Positions 48,736 through 60,329 of a stretch of DNA of 64,000 nt are shown piece by piece (within the stretch, counting starts at the first letter, position 1; each line of letters begins with the position of its first letter). The stretch is from contig NC_080582.1 in the NCBI RefSeq assembly GCF_029962835.1, positions 19,910,032 through 19,974,031 of the forward strand, given 5' to 3'. The notes below the pieces were generated by a model, which worked only from the letters and a program-made list of their open reading frames with translations, did not search any database and was not told where the DNA came from. This DNA comes from Magnolia sinica. Lineage: Eukaryota > Streptophyta > Magnoliopsida > Magnoliales > Magnoliaceae. The position numbers and the translations under genes were made by a program.

Positions 48736-49498
48736 GAAATTCTATCCATAGAAATTTTCTAACAGTTGTATGGTAAAAAAAATTGGTGAAAATATGTTGA
48801 ATTTTGCACATTTGCCAATCCTCCCTAGCCTATATATAATAGGTAACATAAATGTGCATGATTCATTCTTTCCATAAGGTCTGTTTTCCATAGTTTAGTC
48901 CAAGAGCTCAAAAGATAGACCATCCAAAATTCAAGTTGGATATGCTATGAGGAATAATGGTGAAGGAAATTCTAGCCATAGGAATCTTCCATATGATATT
49001 CATTAGGTAGCTTAACTGCCTAGCAGTAATCTTCTTTTGTGAGAATCTGCAGAACTATGCGTATATGACAATCCTCCCATGTCTGTATATAATATATAAC
49101 ATAGAAACATAGTTAATGTGTGTATAATAGAGATACATGAGCTCGAGACTAATCAAATTAGATTGAGGATAACCTAAGGTCAGTTTAAAATTGTTCATGC
49201 TTTTATTTCTAAGTCCAAGTCCATCTTATGCATCTAAAAGGCATTGCTTAAACCTGCCCAAATGCCTATCCAAACCAAAAAGCCTATGGGTCAACCCCAT
49301 CCACTCACATACCCATTTTTATCATTTAAAACATAAAGCATAGGATGAAAAATTATTTTTCATGTAATTCATCTTAAAAGCGAGAATTAAAAGAATAAAT
49401 TTTAAAAATAAAATTTCCATAAAATTCATTTTCCATCCATTCTCCAAAATAAAAAATAAAATCAATCCATTTTCAAGGGCAACTTGGATGCAACTCGT
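48736..49498. other. Duplicated flank and AT-rich spacer
   Basis: 48880-49000 repeats the sequence around copy A. The rest is AT-rich without coding signal. Confidence 0.5.
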
Positions 49499-49898
49499 AA
49501 GGCCCACCTTGATGTATGCATTATATATCCATGCCGTCCCTATGTTTTTTTAGTTTATTTTAAGGCATGGTCCAAAAAATGAGACAAATAAAAATTTCAG
49601 GTGAACCACACCATGGGAAACAGTGGTTATTGACTATTAAAAATCTTCCATGAGCCACAAAAGTTTTGGATCAAGCTAATATTAGTTCTTTCTTTTCATT
49701 AGATCTGTGTAACCTTATCAACAGGTTGGATGGTCAAAAAACATTATAGTGGGCCTAGGAAGAATAAATGATGCTTCCTATGGTGTGGTCCACTTGAAAT
49801 TTTTATCGTCTTCATTTCTATGACCTGGCCCCAAAATAAGCTTGAAAAACATGTGGATGAAAAAGATATACAATGCATACATCAAGGTGGGCCCTACA
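49499..49898. mobile_element. GGCCCACC/GTCCATCC-type foldback MITE
   Basis: The left end GGCCCACCTTGATGTATGCA is the inverse of the right end TGCATACATCAAGGTGGGCC. About 400 bp, no coding. The whole element can fold as a long imperfect hairpin (for example CAGTGGTTATTG inside both arms). Confidence 0.8.
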
Positions 49899-50358
49899 AT
49901 TAGGGTTTCAGGTCACAGCCAAGAATTCATTTTGTACCTCAATTCCCGGCAGCCAAATGAACCCTAATAAAATTCAGATATTTTGCCAACATAAGTTATC
50001 AAAATAAGGGTGGGCCGAATAAATGTGAGTCAATTGTTGATGGGACTACTAATCTTCCACTTAAAAGTGTGAAATTTTGAGGTGTGTTGGTCGAGGTGGA
50101 CAGTCGAGATTGACTGACCACTCCAATTGTCCAAGATGACCGGATCCTTGCAACCAAAGTACTGTTGGTGACCTGGTTAAGATGATCCATCGCGTCATAT
50201 ACTAATTACCGAAAATATACTAAGATGGTCATTTCAGATGTACATCTCCCTCTCTTTCTTTTCATCTGGATTTTTCCTCTCTCTCCATCTAGCTTTTCAA
50301 AGAGAAGTCTAGAATTTCACCTGCTCCCACGTGACACTTTTTTGTCTGCTGGTTAATG

Positions 50359-50719
50359 TGGGGCCCACCTTGATTTATGTATATCCTACATTCACATCGT
50401 CCATCCATTTTGCTACATTATTTTAGTTCACCAGCATAAGGGTGAAAAGGATCCAAATCTCATGTGGCCTATGACATTGAAAACAATAGTAACTGACGAT
50501 TTTAAAAAACTTCCGGTGGGCCACAAAAGTTTTGAACGGAGCTGACATTCATTACAGCTAGCAATAGGAAGTTTTTATGGGTAAGCTATTCAATCAGCAC
50601 TGTTTCTTATATTATGGTCCACAAAAATGAATCTGTTTTATTTTTGGGCTAATGCTCTTTCAAAACGGATGAATAGCGTGGATGTAGAAGAATTCATACA
50701 CCAAGGTGGCCGGCCCCAC
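50359..50719. mobile_element. GGCCCACC/GTCCATCC-type foldback MITE
   Basis: The left end GTGGGGCCCACCTTGATTTATG is inverse to the right end ...CATACACCAAGGTGGCCGGCCCCAC. The inner arm pair CATCGTCCATCCATTTTG / CAAAACGGATGAATAGCGTGG confirms a foldback. Confidence 0.8.
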
Positions 50720-51233
50720 GTTAGGGGCCGCACCTAATCCTCAATTAAAAAAATAAAAGTCAAGAGACCGAAATAAATAAAAGAACCCATTAACGGCACT
50801 CGCCATTACCGCCCAATACCACTTCTGGCACTATAACAGTACAAAAACTGTACTATTTTCTTACTAAAAAGATAAAATAAAGGGTGCATTTATCAATCGG
50901 GGTTGGGTGTCCAAATATCATTTCCCAAATAAATAAAATCGTTAACAAAAAAAAAAAAGAAAAAAAGAGAAGCAAAACCCAGCACCGTCACACATTCAAG
51001 AAACCTTTACAACTGTCCAACAAAATATGAAAAAAAGAAATAAATAAAAGAAATTTCTAACACACCATAAAAAATCAAAATTACAAATAATCACAAATAA
51101 ATAAAACCAACCAAACACCACCCCACAAAAAAATGGGCAACTTATTTCATAATTATAAAAAAAGAAAAAAAGAAAAAAACCTAATTCACACATACAAACC
51201 AAAAGAAAATAATTTTTTTTTAAAAAAAAAAAT
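50720..51233. other. A-rich 3' flank of FLA gene
   Basis: Very A-rich on the plus strand (T-rich on the FLA strand). Likely the 3' UTR and flank of the FLA gene; no separate gene is seen. Confidence 0.5.
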
Positions 51234-51833
51234 CTAAATTAACAACATAACTCCCAAACCCACAACCATGGCCCACCCGCCGTTAAATCTAACGGATCCA
51301 GAGTCATCATCCGCCGCCTTTTGATCATCCGACGGAGCTAGATCGGGCCCCTCCGGCGCCGGCGGTGACAGCTTCTTCCCCTTCGGCGCAGGCGAGGGCT
51401 TCTCCGGTGCCGGCGCCGGCGCCGGTGTCTCGACCTTCTTGAACAGCTCCTTGGGCTCCAGCACCTTATCGAGAGTGTAAACGGCTAACGGCTCTTCGTC
51501 AACTACCGTTCCCGTTATCTTCGCCGTTACGATCTTGGTCTGGAGGGTCACCTCTTCTCCGTTGTTCTGGACCGTGAAATCGAACTTCTTCACGCCGTCT
51601 GTGGCCAGCGTGTTCATCACACCGTTGTTTGACTTCAGCATCGCGATCGATTGGTAGACCGGAACGCCGTGGAATAACAGCAGCGATGCTTTCCCCTCAG
51701 CCGTTAGATTCTTGTACTTGGGCATGAACTTCTTCGTGGCATCGTCGCCAGGGCAGAAAACCGTTAAACCACCGTCCAAGTTGTCTTCGAACGTTTTAAG
51801 GGATCCTGACGCCGTTAAGAGGTCGGCGAAGAC
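51234..51833 (-). CDS. FLA exon 2
   Basis: Begins VFADLLTASGSLKTFEDN and holds the second FAS1 domain, the AP-rich segment and the GPI signal. GC-rich, unlike the surrounding AT-rich DNA. Confidence 0.93.
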   Translation of the reverse strand, partial: VFADLLTASGSLKTFEDNLDGGLTVFCPGDDATKKFMPKYKNLTAEGKASLLLFHGVPVYQSIAMLKSNNGVMNTLATDGVKKFDFTVQNNGEEVTLQTKIVTAKITGTVVDEEPLAVYTLDKVLEPKELFKKVETPAPAPAPEKPSPAPKGKKLSPPAPEGPDLAPSDDQKAADDDSGSVRFNGGWAMVVGLGVMLLI

Positions 51834-54800
51834 CTTTTGTGGGAATTTGAAATGGTGTTAGCAAATAGCTTGAGAAAGTAATCCAGACCGTAGATCTGAT
51901 TAACTCGATTCCTTACAATCCTAAACCTTGGAGTAGTGGGCCTGATCCAGATTTAGGGCATTGTCAATCTACGACCCAGCCCATCAGATCAACGGCCTGG
52001 ATTGCTGAACCATGGGCCCCACTAGGAAACCCCCCTCCATGTGCTGAAGTGGCCTGCATGTGAGAGATCCAAACCGTTCATCATGGGTCCCACCCAAGAA
52101 TCTCATCCTAGTTTCTCTCGGGAGAATCTACTCGGTGGGATTTACCCAATGGACGGCTTGGATCTCCCACTCTGGGCCACGTTCGAATATGGCGTGGCGC
52201 GTGTACATGGCTATCTCGCACACGCGTGCGACATATTCTATCCGCAGCTACTGTTCAAACCCACCCGTTTGGGAAAACACGCCCTTTCTTCCTACTTTTC
52301 ACAAAAGAAAGTACAACCCGAATTACAAAAAATGGTTGTAAGTGACGATCTGGGTCGTAAATATCAGTTCCGTTGGAGTTGCGAGCTTCATTGTCACGGC
52401 CGTTATAACGGACATTCAACAAAAGGAAAGGAAAACACATTGAGATATGCTCACATCCAATCAAGTTACTGTCCAGCCATGGATTATTTACTACCTTTCA
52501 TGTGAATGTTAAATCCAACCCATCCAATAGGTTGGTCACATCATTAGAATGTCCTACTGAAAAATTCAATCCATTCCACCCAGTAGGTGGGACACACCAA
52601 AGAAATACAATGGATACGCGTTGATATAATAAAGAAATAAAGGTATGCCCATCTAATGGATGGATTTGGATGATTTTTGACTACGTTGATTCTCATGGTG
52701 GGGCGAATCTTCTGGACAGGTTGGATTTTGCATGAGCATGATAGGGTGAAAAATACCCACTTGCTGGACACTAAAGTAGCAGTCCAACCCGTTGGATGTT
52801 ATCGTTCCTCATAATTATAATACACCCTTTTGTCTTTTTATTTTGGTTATTCAACAGTGCAAAATTGTCCCGTTTGGATATATAAAAGTAGTATGAATGG
52901 ATGATGCTAGCAATCTGAGTGGGGGTAGATAGTAACTTTTAGGAACCTAACTCCCAACTGCGATTATGAAACAGGGACACTACTGCGTGCCAATATATGC
53001 CACACGTGTGAGAGATCCAAGCTTTCCATTAGGGGAACCATACTGATGAAACAGTGGCTGTTTGTACAAAACAAATGGACGGCTTGAAAGAGCCTCTCTC
53101 CATCCGCTCGTTTTTAAGCCCCAGGATGACTCGGTAGTGATTCCTCCAGTACCGACGTCAGTGCTATGTGGGCCACGCCATGATCTATGTGTTTTATCCA
53201 CTCCGTCCATCCATATTGCCAGCTCATTTTAGGTCAAGATCACCAAAATGAGGCAGATCTATCAGGTGGACCACACCACAGGAAACAGTGGTAATTGAAC
53301 GGCTGTCATTAACAAATTCCTAAGGCCCACTAATTTTTATTTGCCATCCAATATCCAACCCGTTGATTACGTCATACAGATCTGGATGAAGGGAAACCAC
53401 AAAATTCAGCTTGATCTAAAACTACTGTAGCTCACAAGAAGTTTTTAATGGTGGGCGTCCAATCACCACTGTTTCCTGAAGTGTGGTTCGCCTGAGATTT
53501 GGATCTGCCTCTTTTTTTTGTCTTATACCCTAAAATGAGCTGGCAAAATGGATGGACGGCGTGGATAAAACACATATCGTGGTGGGGTCCACGAGCTTCT
53601 CCATCACCGACAAGTACCGTCGTCATGGTTACCTTAAGGTCACCACCGCATCAGAATCCAGGATCTTAAAATGTGAGGCCCTGACAGCTCCCAAGTACCA
53701 CGTATTTCAAATCGACACGTGTGCTTCTGCTTTACTTAGAAGCACCGGACCTTATCCCCATAACGGACGTTATAACGGCCGTAGTAAAATAGAGGAAAAA
53801 TCATGACGGCGCGGGATCCGGACTACGGATCAGTCGTGCAGTAGTGGTTAAGATCTGCCCGTTGAAAAAAAAATCAAATCGTTTCAATCCTCATGTGGGC
53901 CACAACGTACGGAAAAGCGAGTCCACTTATGCTGTCGGCCACGACATCTGACGATGTGATCCACCCGGTGGAAAGCTCCGATCTTGCACGTTTGTAAGCG
54001 ACTGCAGAGATCGGCGTTATAACTGCCGGAACAGAAAAGACTCTGCCAGCTGTTATAAAGACGAACTGTCAAAGAAAAACGACCGTCACACGCGCACGAA
54101 TCTGCGACGCCTTTATTCAGACTCACGAGCTCTCTCACATCGTGGCAATTCTCGTTCTCGGAAATTTCTCGGGAGATTTTCAATTTTCACGTTTTTCTCG
54201 TGATGTTATCGGGAAAATCTAGTGGTAAATCAAATATTTAAAAACTATTTATTATAAATTTATAATCGATTTTAAAATTTTAAAATATATGCATATAAAA
54301 ATGATTTTGAGACGCGAAAAAAAAAAACAGCGGAAATTGTAAAATATCGCGATATTATTGCGATCATATCATTTGATCCAAATTCGGCAATAATATCACG
54401 ATATTTTCAAAATCTGAGCGATATTTTGTCACACTGATATCTCAGACTCACCTTGCAACCCTGCTTCGACATCAGAGCCGTCAGATTCATCTCGTTGGGG
54501 GCTGGGGTGGGGGCCTCGGCCTCGGGTGAGGTGAGGATCTTGCTGATGTGGATAATGGAGATGTTGTACGGAATCTCCTGCACCGATTTCACGAAGGAAG
54601 CATCCAACGTCCCGCTATCCTCCGCTCCAAACCCTACCTTTCCGCCCTTAAGATCAGTGATATTTACGAACCCTGCCGTACCAGGGGCGGAGCCCGTGGC
54701 CTGGTACATGGTCGCCGAGAGGGCTGTACCGTTGGTGATCTGGTGCAGCTTCTTCGCACCGAAGTAATCGAGGAGGATGTGGAGAGAGAGGACGTTCTTG

Positions 54801-55030
54801 AGAGCGTAGATGGTGAGGTGCTTCGAGAGAAGCTCCGACATGCCGGCATTGTCGACGGCCAGGACTGTGATCGTCTCTCGGCGGTTGATTTCGGGGGCCA
54901 GGTGGGTGAGGGACAGGTAGTGGTTGAAGGTGGAGAATTCAGGGTGCTTGGCGAGGATCTTGGTGATGTTGTGCGCATCTGCGGCGCAGATTAGCAGCAG
55001 TAGTAGGAAAGCTGCTGGGAGGAGCTGCAT
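51234..55030 (-). CDS. Fasciclin-like arabinogalactan protein, two exons
   Basis: Exon 1 (54452-55030, 193 codons) and exon 2 (51234-51833, 199 codons plus stop) join in phase 0 (CAAG|GTGAGT, AAAG|GTC). The 392-residue product has a signal peptide (MQLLPAAFLLLLLICAADA), a FAS1 domain (about 21-170, with 'ETITVLAVDN' and 'LSLHILLDYF'), a Pro/Ala linker SPEAEAPTPAP (an arabinogalactan glycomodule), a second FAS1 domain (about 187-325, 'GLTVFCPGDDA', 'LLLFHGVPVYQS'), an AP-rich tail APAPAPEKPSPAP and a hydrophobic end WAMVVGLGVMLLI for GPI anchoring. It belongs with the two-FAS1, FLA1/2/8/10-like group, cell-surface proteins linked to wall properties and adhesion. No stops or frameshifts are seen, so it looks functional. 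The 2.6 kb intron carries a MITE. Confidence 0.93.
51834..54451 (-). other. FLA intron with MITE
   Basis: About 2.6 kb between the two FLA exons. It holds the foldback MITE at 53168-53592. The remaining sequence has only short open frames without known families. Confidence 0.8.
53168..53592. mobile_element. Foldback MITE in the FLA intron
   Basis: The arms are near-perfect inverses: GTGGGCCACGCCATGATCTATGTG...ATCCACTCCGTCCATCCATATTGCC against GGCAAAATGGATGGACGGCGTGGAT...CACATATCGTGGTGGGGTCCAC. The hairpin continues through CAGGAAACAGTGG / CCACTGTTTCCTG in the middle. It is the best-preserved member of this family in the window. Confidence 0.85.
54452..55030 (-). CDS. FLA exon 1
   Basis: Signal peptide, first FAS1 domain and linker, ending MSKQGCK|. 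The start ATG is the first in the frame and gives a clean signal peptide. Several N-glycosylation sequons are visible (NIT, NGT, NIT, NIS, NLT). Confidence 0.93.
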
Positions 55031-55039
55031 TGTGGTGTG

Positions 55040-55075
<36 letters not shown>
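55040..55075 (-). repeat. (GA)n tract in FLA 5' leader
   Basis: GA repeat about 15-20 bp upstream of the FLA start codon. On the gene strand it is a CT-rich leader, common in plant 5' UTRs. Confidence 0.8.
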
Positions 55076-55076
<1 letters not shown>

Positions 55077-55450
55077 AGAGGCGAGCTGCAGAGAAGAGTG
55101 AGGGGTGTTTGTAGTGGAGATCTGAAGCAGGTGCGGATGGAAATGGGGCGGGGTTTTGGGAAGAATTACGAAGGGTGACATTGGGTTTTTTTTGGACGCG
55201 TGGGGGGCGGTTTGTGGATTTAAATTACTAAAATGCCCTCGGCATTTGATGGAATTACGTGGGGCGAATTTCGCCGACCGGAATCGTCTACAGCACCTGT
55301 TTCATGTGATTTTTGGTTTACGGTCAATCACCATCGAATCCGTACCTGGGGGGCCTCTGGATTACCGTACAAGTGTGCCACGTGCGAAGTGAATGTGGAC
55401 ACCTGGAATGGTGTCCACTCAACTTTCATGCAATTGCATGTGCCACGCTT

Positions 55451-56088
55451 AGGGCTGTACACGAACCGAGTTAGCTTGGTTAGCTCGCGCGACTTGACTC
55501 AAAAATGACCGATTCAGCTTGCTTTGAAACTGAGTTAGAGCTGAGGGGAGCTGATTTTTTAAGCTGGAATAATTTTTGAAGCAGAGCTTGCCTAAGCTTG
55601 ACTTGACTAAGCTTAACTTGACTCAACTCGACTCGAATCGAACCCCATTCTAATCGAACTATGATCGAATCAATTCAGTGACTCAGTTACTTTGATATTG
55701 ATGATGTTCACCAAGTGTTTGATGAAATGACTCAATAAAGTGTTGGCTAGTGGCAATGAATATATGTATATGAAACAGATACCATTTTTCTTGATTTTGA
55801 TGTTGCCTATAAAGTGTTTAATGAAATACCTGGAAACGGCTGCTACTGTTTTACATACAATGAGAAATTGAAAGTGCAATCCATGTGTTTGTGAAAATGT
55901 CGAATAGGATTGATCTTGGCTCAAACTTAGCTTGAATTGGCCCGAGCTGCTAATCAAACTAAGCTGAGCTAGCCAGTTAAGCTTAAGGACTAAGCTGAGT
56001 CGAGCCAAATTCGAGTTGGGGTCAGCTAGTGGCTAAGCCGAGTCGAGTTGTGCCAAGCTCAACTCGATTCGACTCGTGCACACTTCTA
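55451..56088. mobile_element. CGAGTCGAG-rich TIR element, copy B
   Basis: Starts AGGGCTGTACACGAACCGAG and ends CGACTCGTGCACACTTCTA, approximate inverses. The AT-rich middle (ACCAAGTGTTTGATGAAATG...GCTGCTACTGTTTTACATAC) is shared with copies A and C. About 640 bp, non-coding. Confidence 0.75.
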
Positions 56089-56387
56089 GCCATGCGACGC
56101 ATCTTTAGTGGATCACACGGTCCACCAAGGGCGGTGGATCCCTGACTGTGGGGGCCACCATTATGTATTTTTCTTATATCCATGTCATTCATCCGTTTCC
56201 CCACAACATTTTAGAGCAAGATCCCAAAAATGCAACAAATCTAAATCTAATGTGGACCACACCACATGAAACAGTGGTTATTGAATGCCAACCATTAGAA
56301 ACTTCTCGGGGGCCACCGGAATGTTTATCTGTCATCCAACCTATTGATAAGGTCAAAAGGACATGGATGAAGGGACCACACAAATAT

Positions 56388-56564
56388 TTAGGGTTGTACA
56401 TGAACTGGGCTAGCCCGGTTAACTCGCTCGACTCGGCCTGACTTGGAACTGAGTTCGAGTCGGGACAGGCCATTTTTTTCAGTCCGAAACTGAGTTCGGA
56501 CCGAGTTTGGATAGGTCCCAATTCGGCCTAACTCGGTGCCCAACTCGGCCCGACTCGGTCAAGT

Positions 56565-56649
<85 letters not shown>

Positions 56650-57075
56650 TTCTTCCCGTCCCTTTCCCCTTTACCCTTTTGGGATAGTTTATCGCCCATC
56701 TTTGAAGTGACAGTGACTCATCCACCTCATAGACGTATAACTTGAACGACCTATATTCATCCAAATACAAAAAGGAATTATAATGTCCTAACTAGTTAGA
56801 TTTTTTGTGGAGTCTATAGTTCAACTATTTAAACCGTTGATCGAGGGCCTTGTAATGGGACGTGGATTACCTGCCAAAGCCCTTCCCATGAACTTGCCGT
56901 AAGGTTCGAAACTGGCCCGAACTTGGCCCGAACTCGCACGATTACTGACCGGGCCGGCAGGCTAGACATGTTGGCCCGGTGATCGAGTCGGGCCGGGTTC
57001 GGGCTGGGTGTGGCTGGTGACCGGGCCGAGCCGGGTTAAGCTCAGTTTGACTCGGATCGACTTGTGTACACCCCT
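56388..57075. mobile_element. hAT-like element D with 8-bp target duplication
   Basis: Ends AGGGTTGTACA and TGTACACCCCT are inverse. ACAAATAT flanks both sides (56380-56387 and 57076-57083), an 8-bp duplication as made by hAT transposases. The body is rich in CTCGACTCGGCC / GGCCCGAACTCG words like copies A-C, but with a GC-richer core and a TG/TA microsatellite (56571-56642). It is inserted into the MITE at 56148-57266. Confidence 0.7.
56571..56642. repeat. (TG)n(TA)n microsatellite
   Basis: About 24 bp of TG followed by about 46 bp of TA inside element D. Confidence 0.9.
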
Positions 57076-57302
57076 ACAAATATCAACTTGATCCAAACCT
57101 TTTGTCACCCACAAAAAATTTTTTAATGGTCAATCACCACTATTTCCTGTGGTTTGGTCCACCTGAGATTTGGATCTGTTTCATTTTTGTGCTTGTACCA
57201 TCAAATGATCTGTAGAAACAGATGGATGGTGTGGATACAAGAAAAATACATCACAGTGGCCTCCATAGGAATCCACTAAAGCCACTTTCGTGAGAACGCT
57301 AT

Positions 57303-57675
57303 GCGGGGCCTACCGCAATGCACTCCATCCACCAGTTTAGCTTGATTATGTAATAGCAGGTGTCCAAACGAGGCAGATCCAAAACTCAAGTGGGCCATGC
57401 CACACGAAACAGTGTGGATTGAACACCCACCTTTGAAAGGTTTGTGGGGGCCACAGAAGTTTAGAATTGTGTTAATATTGGTTTAACGGTATGGATGGCA
57501 TATAAGCATCATGATGGGCTTCAATTTAACGGTAGGTGTATTCACCCTACTATTTATTGTCATGTGGCCCACTTAAGTCTTAGATCTGCCTCATTTTTGG
57601 ACTACTAATCTAATATGATCTCACAAAGCTGATGGACGGAGTGGATTTCACATTGACATTGTAGGAGGTCTGCCT
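57303..57675. mobile_element. Foldback MITE, decayed
   Basis: The left end GGGGCCTACCGCAATGCACTCC and the right part GACGGAGTGGATTTCACATTG...GTAGG form weak inverse arms. The inner CAAAACTCAAGTGGGCC / GGCCCACTTAAGTCTTAG pair is clearer. More decayed than its relatives. Confidence 0.6.
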
Positions 57676-57860
57676 ATGCAACCCACCTTCCACGTGAAGC
57701 CTGTCGTTCAAAGTTCACATAAGGGTTGGATATCCAATCCAAATCTGATTGGATTCATATCTCCCATCGGGTCTAATTGGTTTTGATCCAGACCCGACCT
57801 CATTCCTAATATGAGTCCAAGAATCCGAGCAGGACCCGATTATCAATAGAGCAAAAAATT

Positions 57861-58417
57861 AGAGCTATATACGAACCGAATTAGCTCATATAGGCTCGCT
57901 CGACTCGACTCGAAAAAGCTTGATTCGAATTGCTTTGTTTTCGAGTCGAGTTCGAGCTTCCCTGAGCTCGACTCAACTTGGTTCGAACCTCAACTCAAAT
58001 TGATCTCGGATCGAACTAGTTCGGTGACTCAGCTATTTTGATATTGATGTTGCTTACCAAGTGTTTGATCAAATGACTCAACAAAGTGTCCGCCGATGGC
58101 GAGGAAGGTATGGATATAAAACAAGTACTCTTGTATTTTGATTTTGATGTTACCAACTTGAGTGTCTGATAAAATAGATGTAAAATGCTGCTACTAGTTT
58201 ACATATAGTGAGAAGTAGAAGGTGTACTCTATGTGTTTGAGAAAATGCCGGATAGGCTCAATCTTGGCTCAAACTTGGATCAAACTGGCCCAAGTTGCTG
58301 ATTGAACTGAGCCAAGCTAGCCAGTTAGGCTCGATGACCAAGCTAAGCAGAGTTCGAGCTAAGGTCAGTTAAGGCCGAGCCGAGTGAGCTGTCCCAGCTC
58401 GACTCCTGTACGGCTCC
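57861..58417. mobile_element. CGAGTCGAG-rich TIR element, copy C
   Basis: Starts AGAGCTATATACGAACCGAA and ends CTCGACTCCTGTACGGCTC. The middle (TTGATATTGATGTTGCTTACC...GCTGCTACTAGTTTACATA) matches copy B in the same orientation and copy A in the opposite one. Confidence 0.7.
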
Positions 58418-59328
58418 ACCAAAAATATAAATTTAGGTCTGATTATATCCGTATCCAGGCATCAATTGACAGCCCTACTTCTAACCATGCAATTGTTGAT
58501 TATATCCGTATACGGTCAAGATCCTGCACGCTTGTGAAACGTTGGCATATATAGATGCACCAAAAATCTACCGTATGAAAAAAAAAAAAAAATCCTAATA
58601 TTTTGATAATGGTCAACAATTAGACGGTTGAGAAAGAACATACAGCAAAGGGTCACGTTTAATCAGATAAAAAAAGATCCATCCGTTTAGATCACTGAAA
58701 AAGGGGCCCCACTTGTACTAGACAAACTGGCAGGGGCCTCGTTGAAAGTAACTTACCGGATTGCCCTTTTTTTTATGAGATGGATGTGTGAATTTGACGA
58801 GAAGAATAAAGGGTAAATTAGGGAGACTTTTGTGATGTAAAGGATCAAACTGCGGACACCTTTTCTGTGCACGTGTTAAGAGATCCGGACCGTTCATCAA
58901 GAGCCCTTACGTGGATGGAATGGCACAGAAAGCTCACTTGCCGAATGGCCCTAACCATATAATCAGAGGGCTTTCAACAATTACAGATGGACAGTTAAGA
59001 TAGGTCCGACTGTGGCGTCTAACGGTCCATGCTAGCATTCGTGAGATCAACGTTCCAGATCTTATACACATGTTCCATGCCATGCAATACAGTGTATGAT
59101 ATATCTAAGAGAGGGATTTTGGTAATTTACCCCCATTTAAATATAATTTAAATATAAGGGAATTGGATTCGGGTCCTACTTGCCTAGGCATCAGGATTCG
59201 AATCTGATCACATGGGCTCGGATCTGTAACCGGGTCTGAATTCAAATCCGGCCATGGTCAATGTTTACTCCATGCCAGAAACATTCTTATCCACAAAAGT
59301 TAAATAAAAACAAAAAAAACCTAAGTGC
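58418..59328. other. No gene recognised
   Basis: AT-rich spacer with short open frames only. Confidence 0.5.
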
Positions 59329-60211
59329 GAAATGGTACTATGAGGTCGACCTCATGGGAACTTCCCATGAGGTCAAGATGTGTGGGCCCCACTGTGATGT
59401 GTGTCGAACATCTACCCCATTAGTCATATGCATCATTTTATGGTGGGCCATGGGCTTAAAAATCAAATCAATTCATGTTTTCGTTGGCCACACCATAGAC
59501 AGCAGTTGAGAGAGGTTATCCTCCCATTAAAACATTTATAATCATTTATTGGGCCCATCGAGATGTGATTTACAAATCCAGACCATTCATTGTGTGTCCC
59601 AATTGGATGAGGGGTCAAACCAAGTTTCAGCCGCATCCAAAACTAAGTTGCCCCACCAAGTACTTTTATATGTTTTAGTATATCTTCACATGATTTTAGA
59701 TGGTATGGCCCACCTGAGTTCTGCATACGGTTGATTTTTGACATATCCCTTGATCTAAAGGGGACCCATCAAATTCAATGCGTTGATGTTCGACACACAT
59801 CAAGCTGAGATAGGCATGATGAGCCAAACAGATCTGGTGAACTTGTCCCGGGATATGAGCAATCCCATGGATCTTAAGACAATCCACTGACATCACCATC
59901 ATTACCTTAAAATTGATCCTATCCCTCGGTTGGATGGATTAGAACGTAAAATCCCGGGTTATGCAGGGTGTGCCAAACAGACCGAGTGAACAAGTCCCAG
60001 GATATAAGCAATCCCATAGATCTTAAGACAATCCACTGAGACCACCATCATTACCTTAAAATTGATCCCATCCCTCCTAATACCATGGGATCTGCCGGCC
60101 AAACAAGCCCTTAAGATCCATGGGATTGTAGTATCCCAAGACAAGTTCACCGAATACATAGTTCGGCTTCATGGGAAGTTCCCATGAGGTCTACCTTATG
60201 GTACCATTTTC
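59329..60211. mobile_element. TIR element with inner insertion and internal duplication
   Basis: The outer ends are inverse: AAATGGTACTATGAGGTCGACC...CATGGGAACTTCCCATGAGGT on the left, and CATGGGAAGTTCCCATGAGGTCTACCTTATGGTACCATTTT on the right. Inside lies a GTGGGCCCC foldback (59382 to about 59810) and two about 115-bp copies of GAGCCAAACAGATCTGGTGAAC...CCATCATTACCTTAAAATTG (59812-59930 and 59965-60080). The GGGAACTTCCC core is itself palindromic. Confidence 0.7.
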
Positions 60212-60329
60212 CAAACTGGAAAAATAAATTCAGGCCTGAAATTATATTATGAGATCGGGTACAGTGAGTATCCATGGATCCAGACACCAATTGACAGTCT
60301 ATTCGGGTATCCCCTTATCGGAGTCGTCT

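Larger units (their letters stand above)
56148..57266. mobile_element. Foldback MITE split by element D
   Basis: The left arm GTGGGGGCCACCATTATGTATTT...CATCCGTTTCC and right arm GAAACAGATGGATGGTGTGGAT...AAAATACATCACAGTGGCC are inverses, with CAGTGGTTATTGAATG / TCAATCACCACTATTTCC inside. The element at 56388-57075 interrupts the loop. Confidence 0.75.

Noticed and set aside
54453-54994. Plus-strand open frames of 104-148 codons
   Set aside because: Antisense shadows of FLA exon 1, which has a clear signal peptide and FAS1 domain on the other strand.
55451-56088. Gene-like open frames in the CGAGTCGAG-rich region
   Set aside because: The frames come from the repeated word and from the shared element middle; copies elsewhere show it is a mobile repeat.
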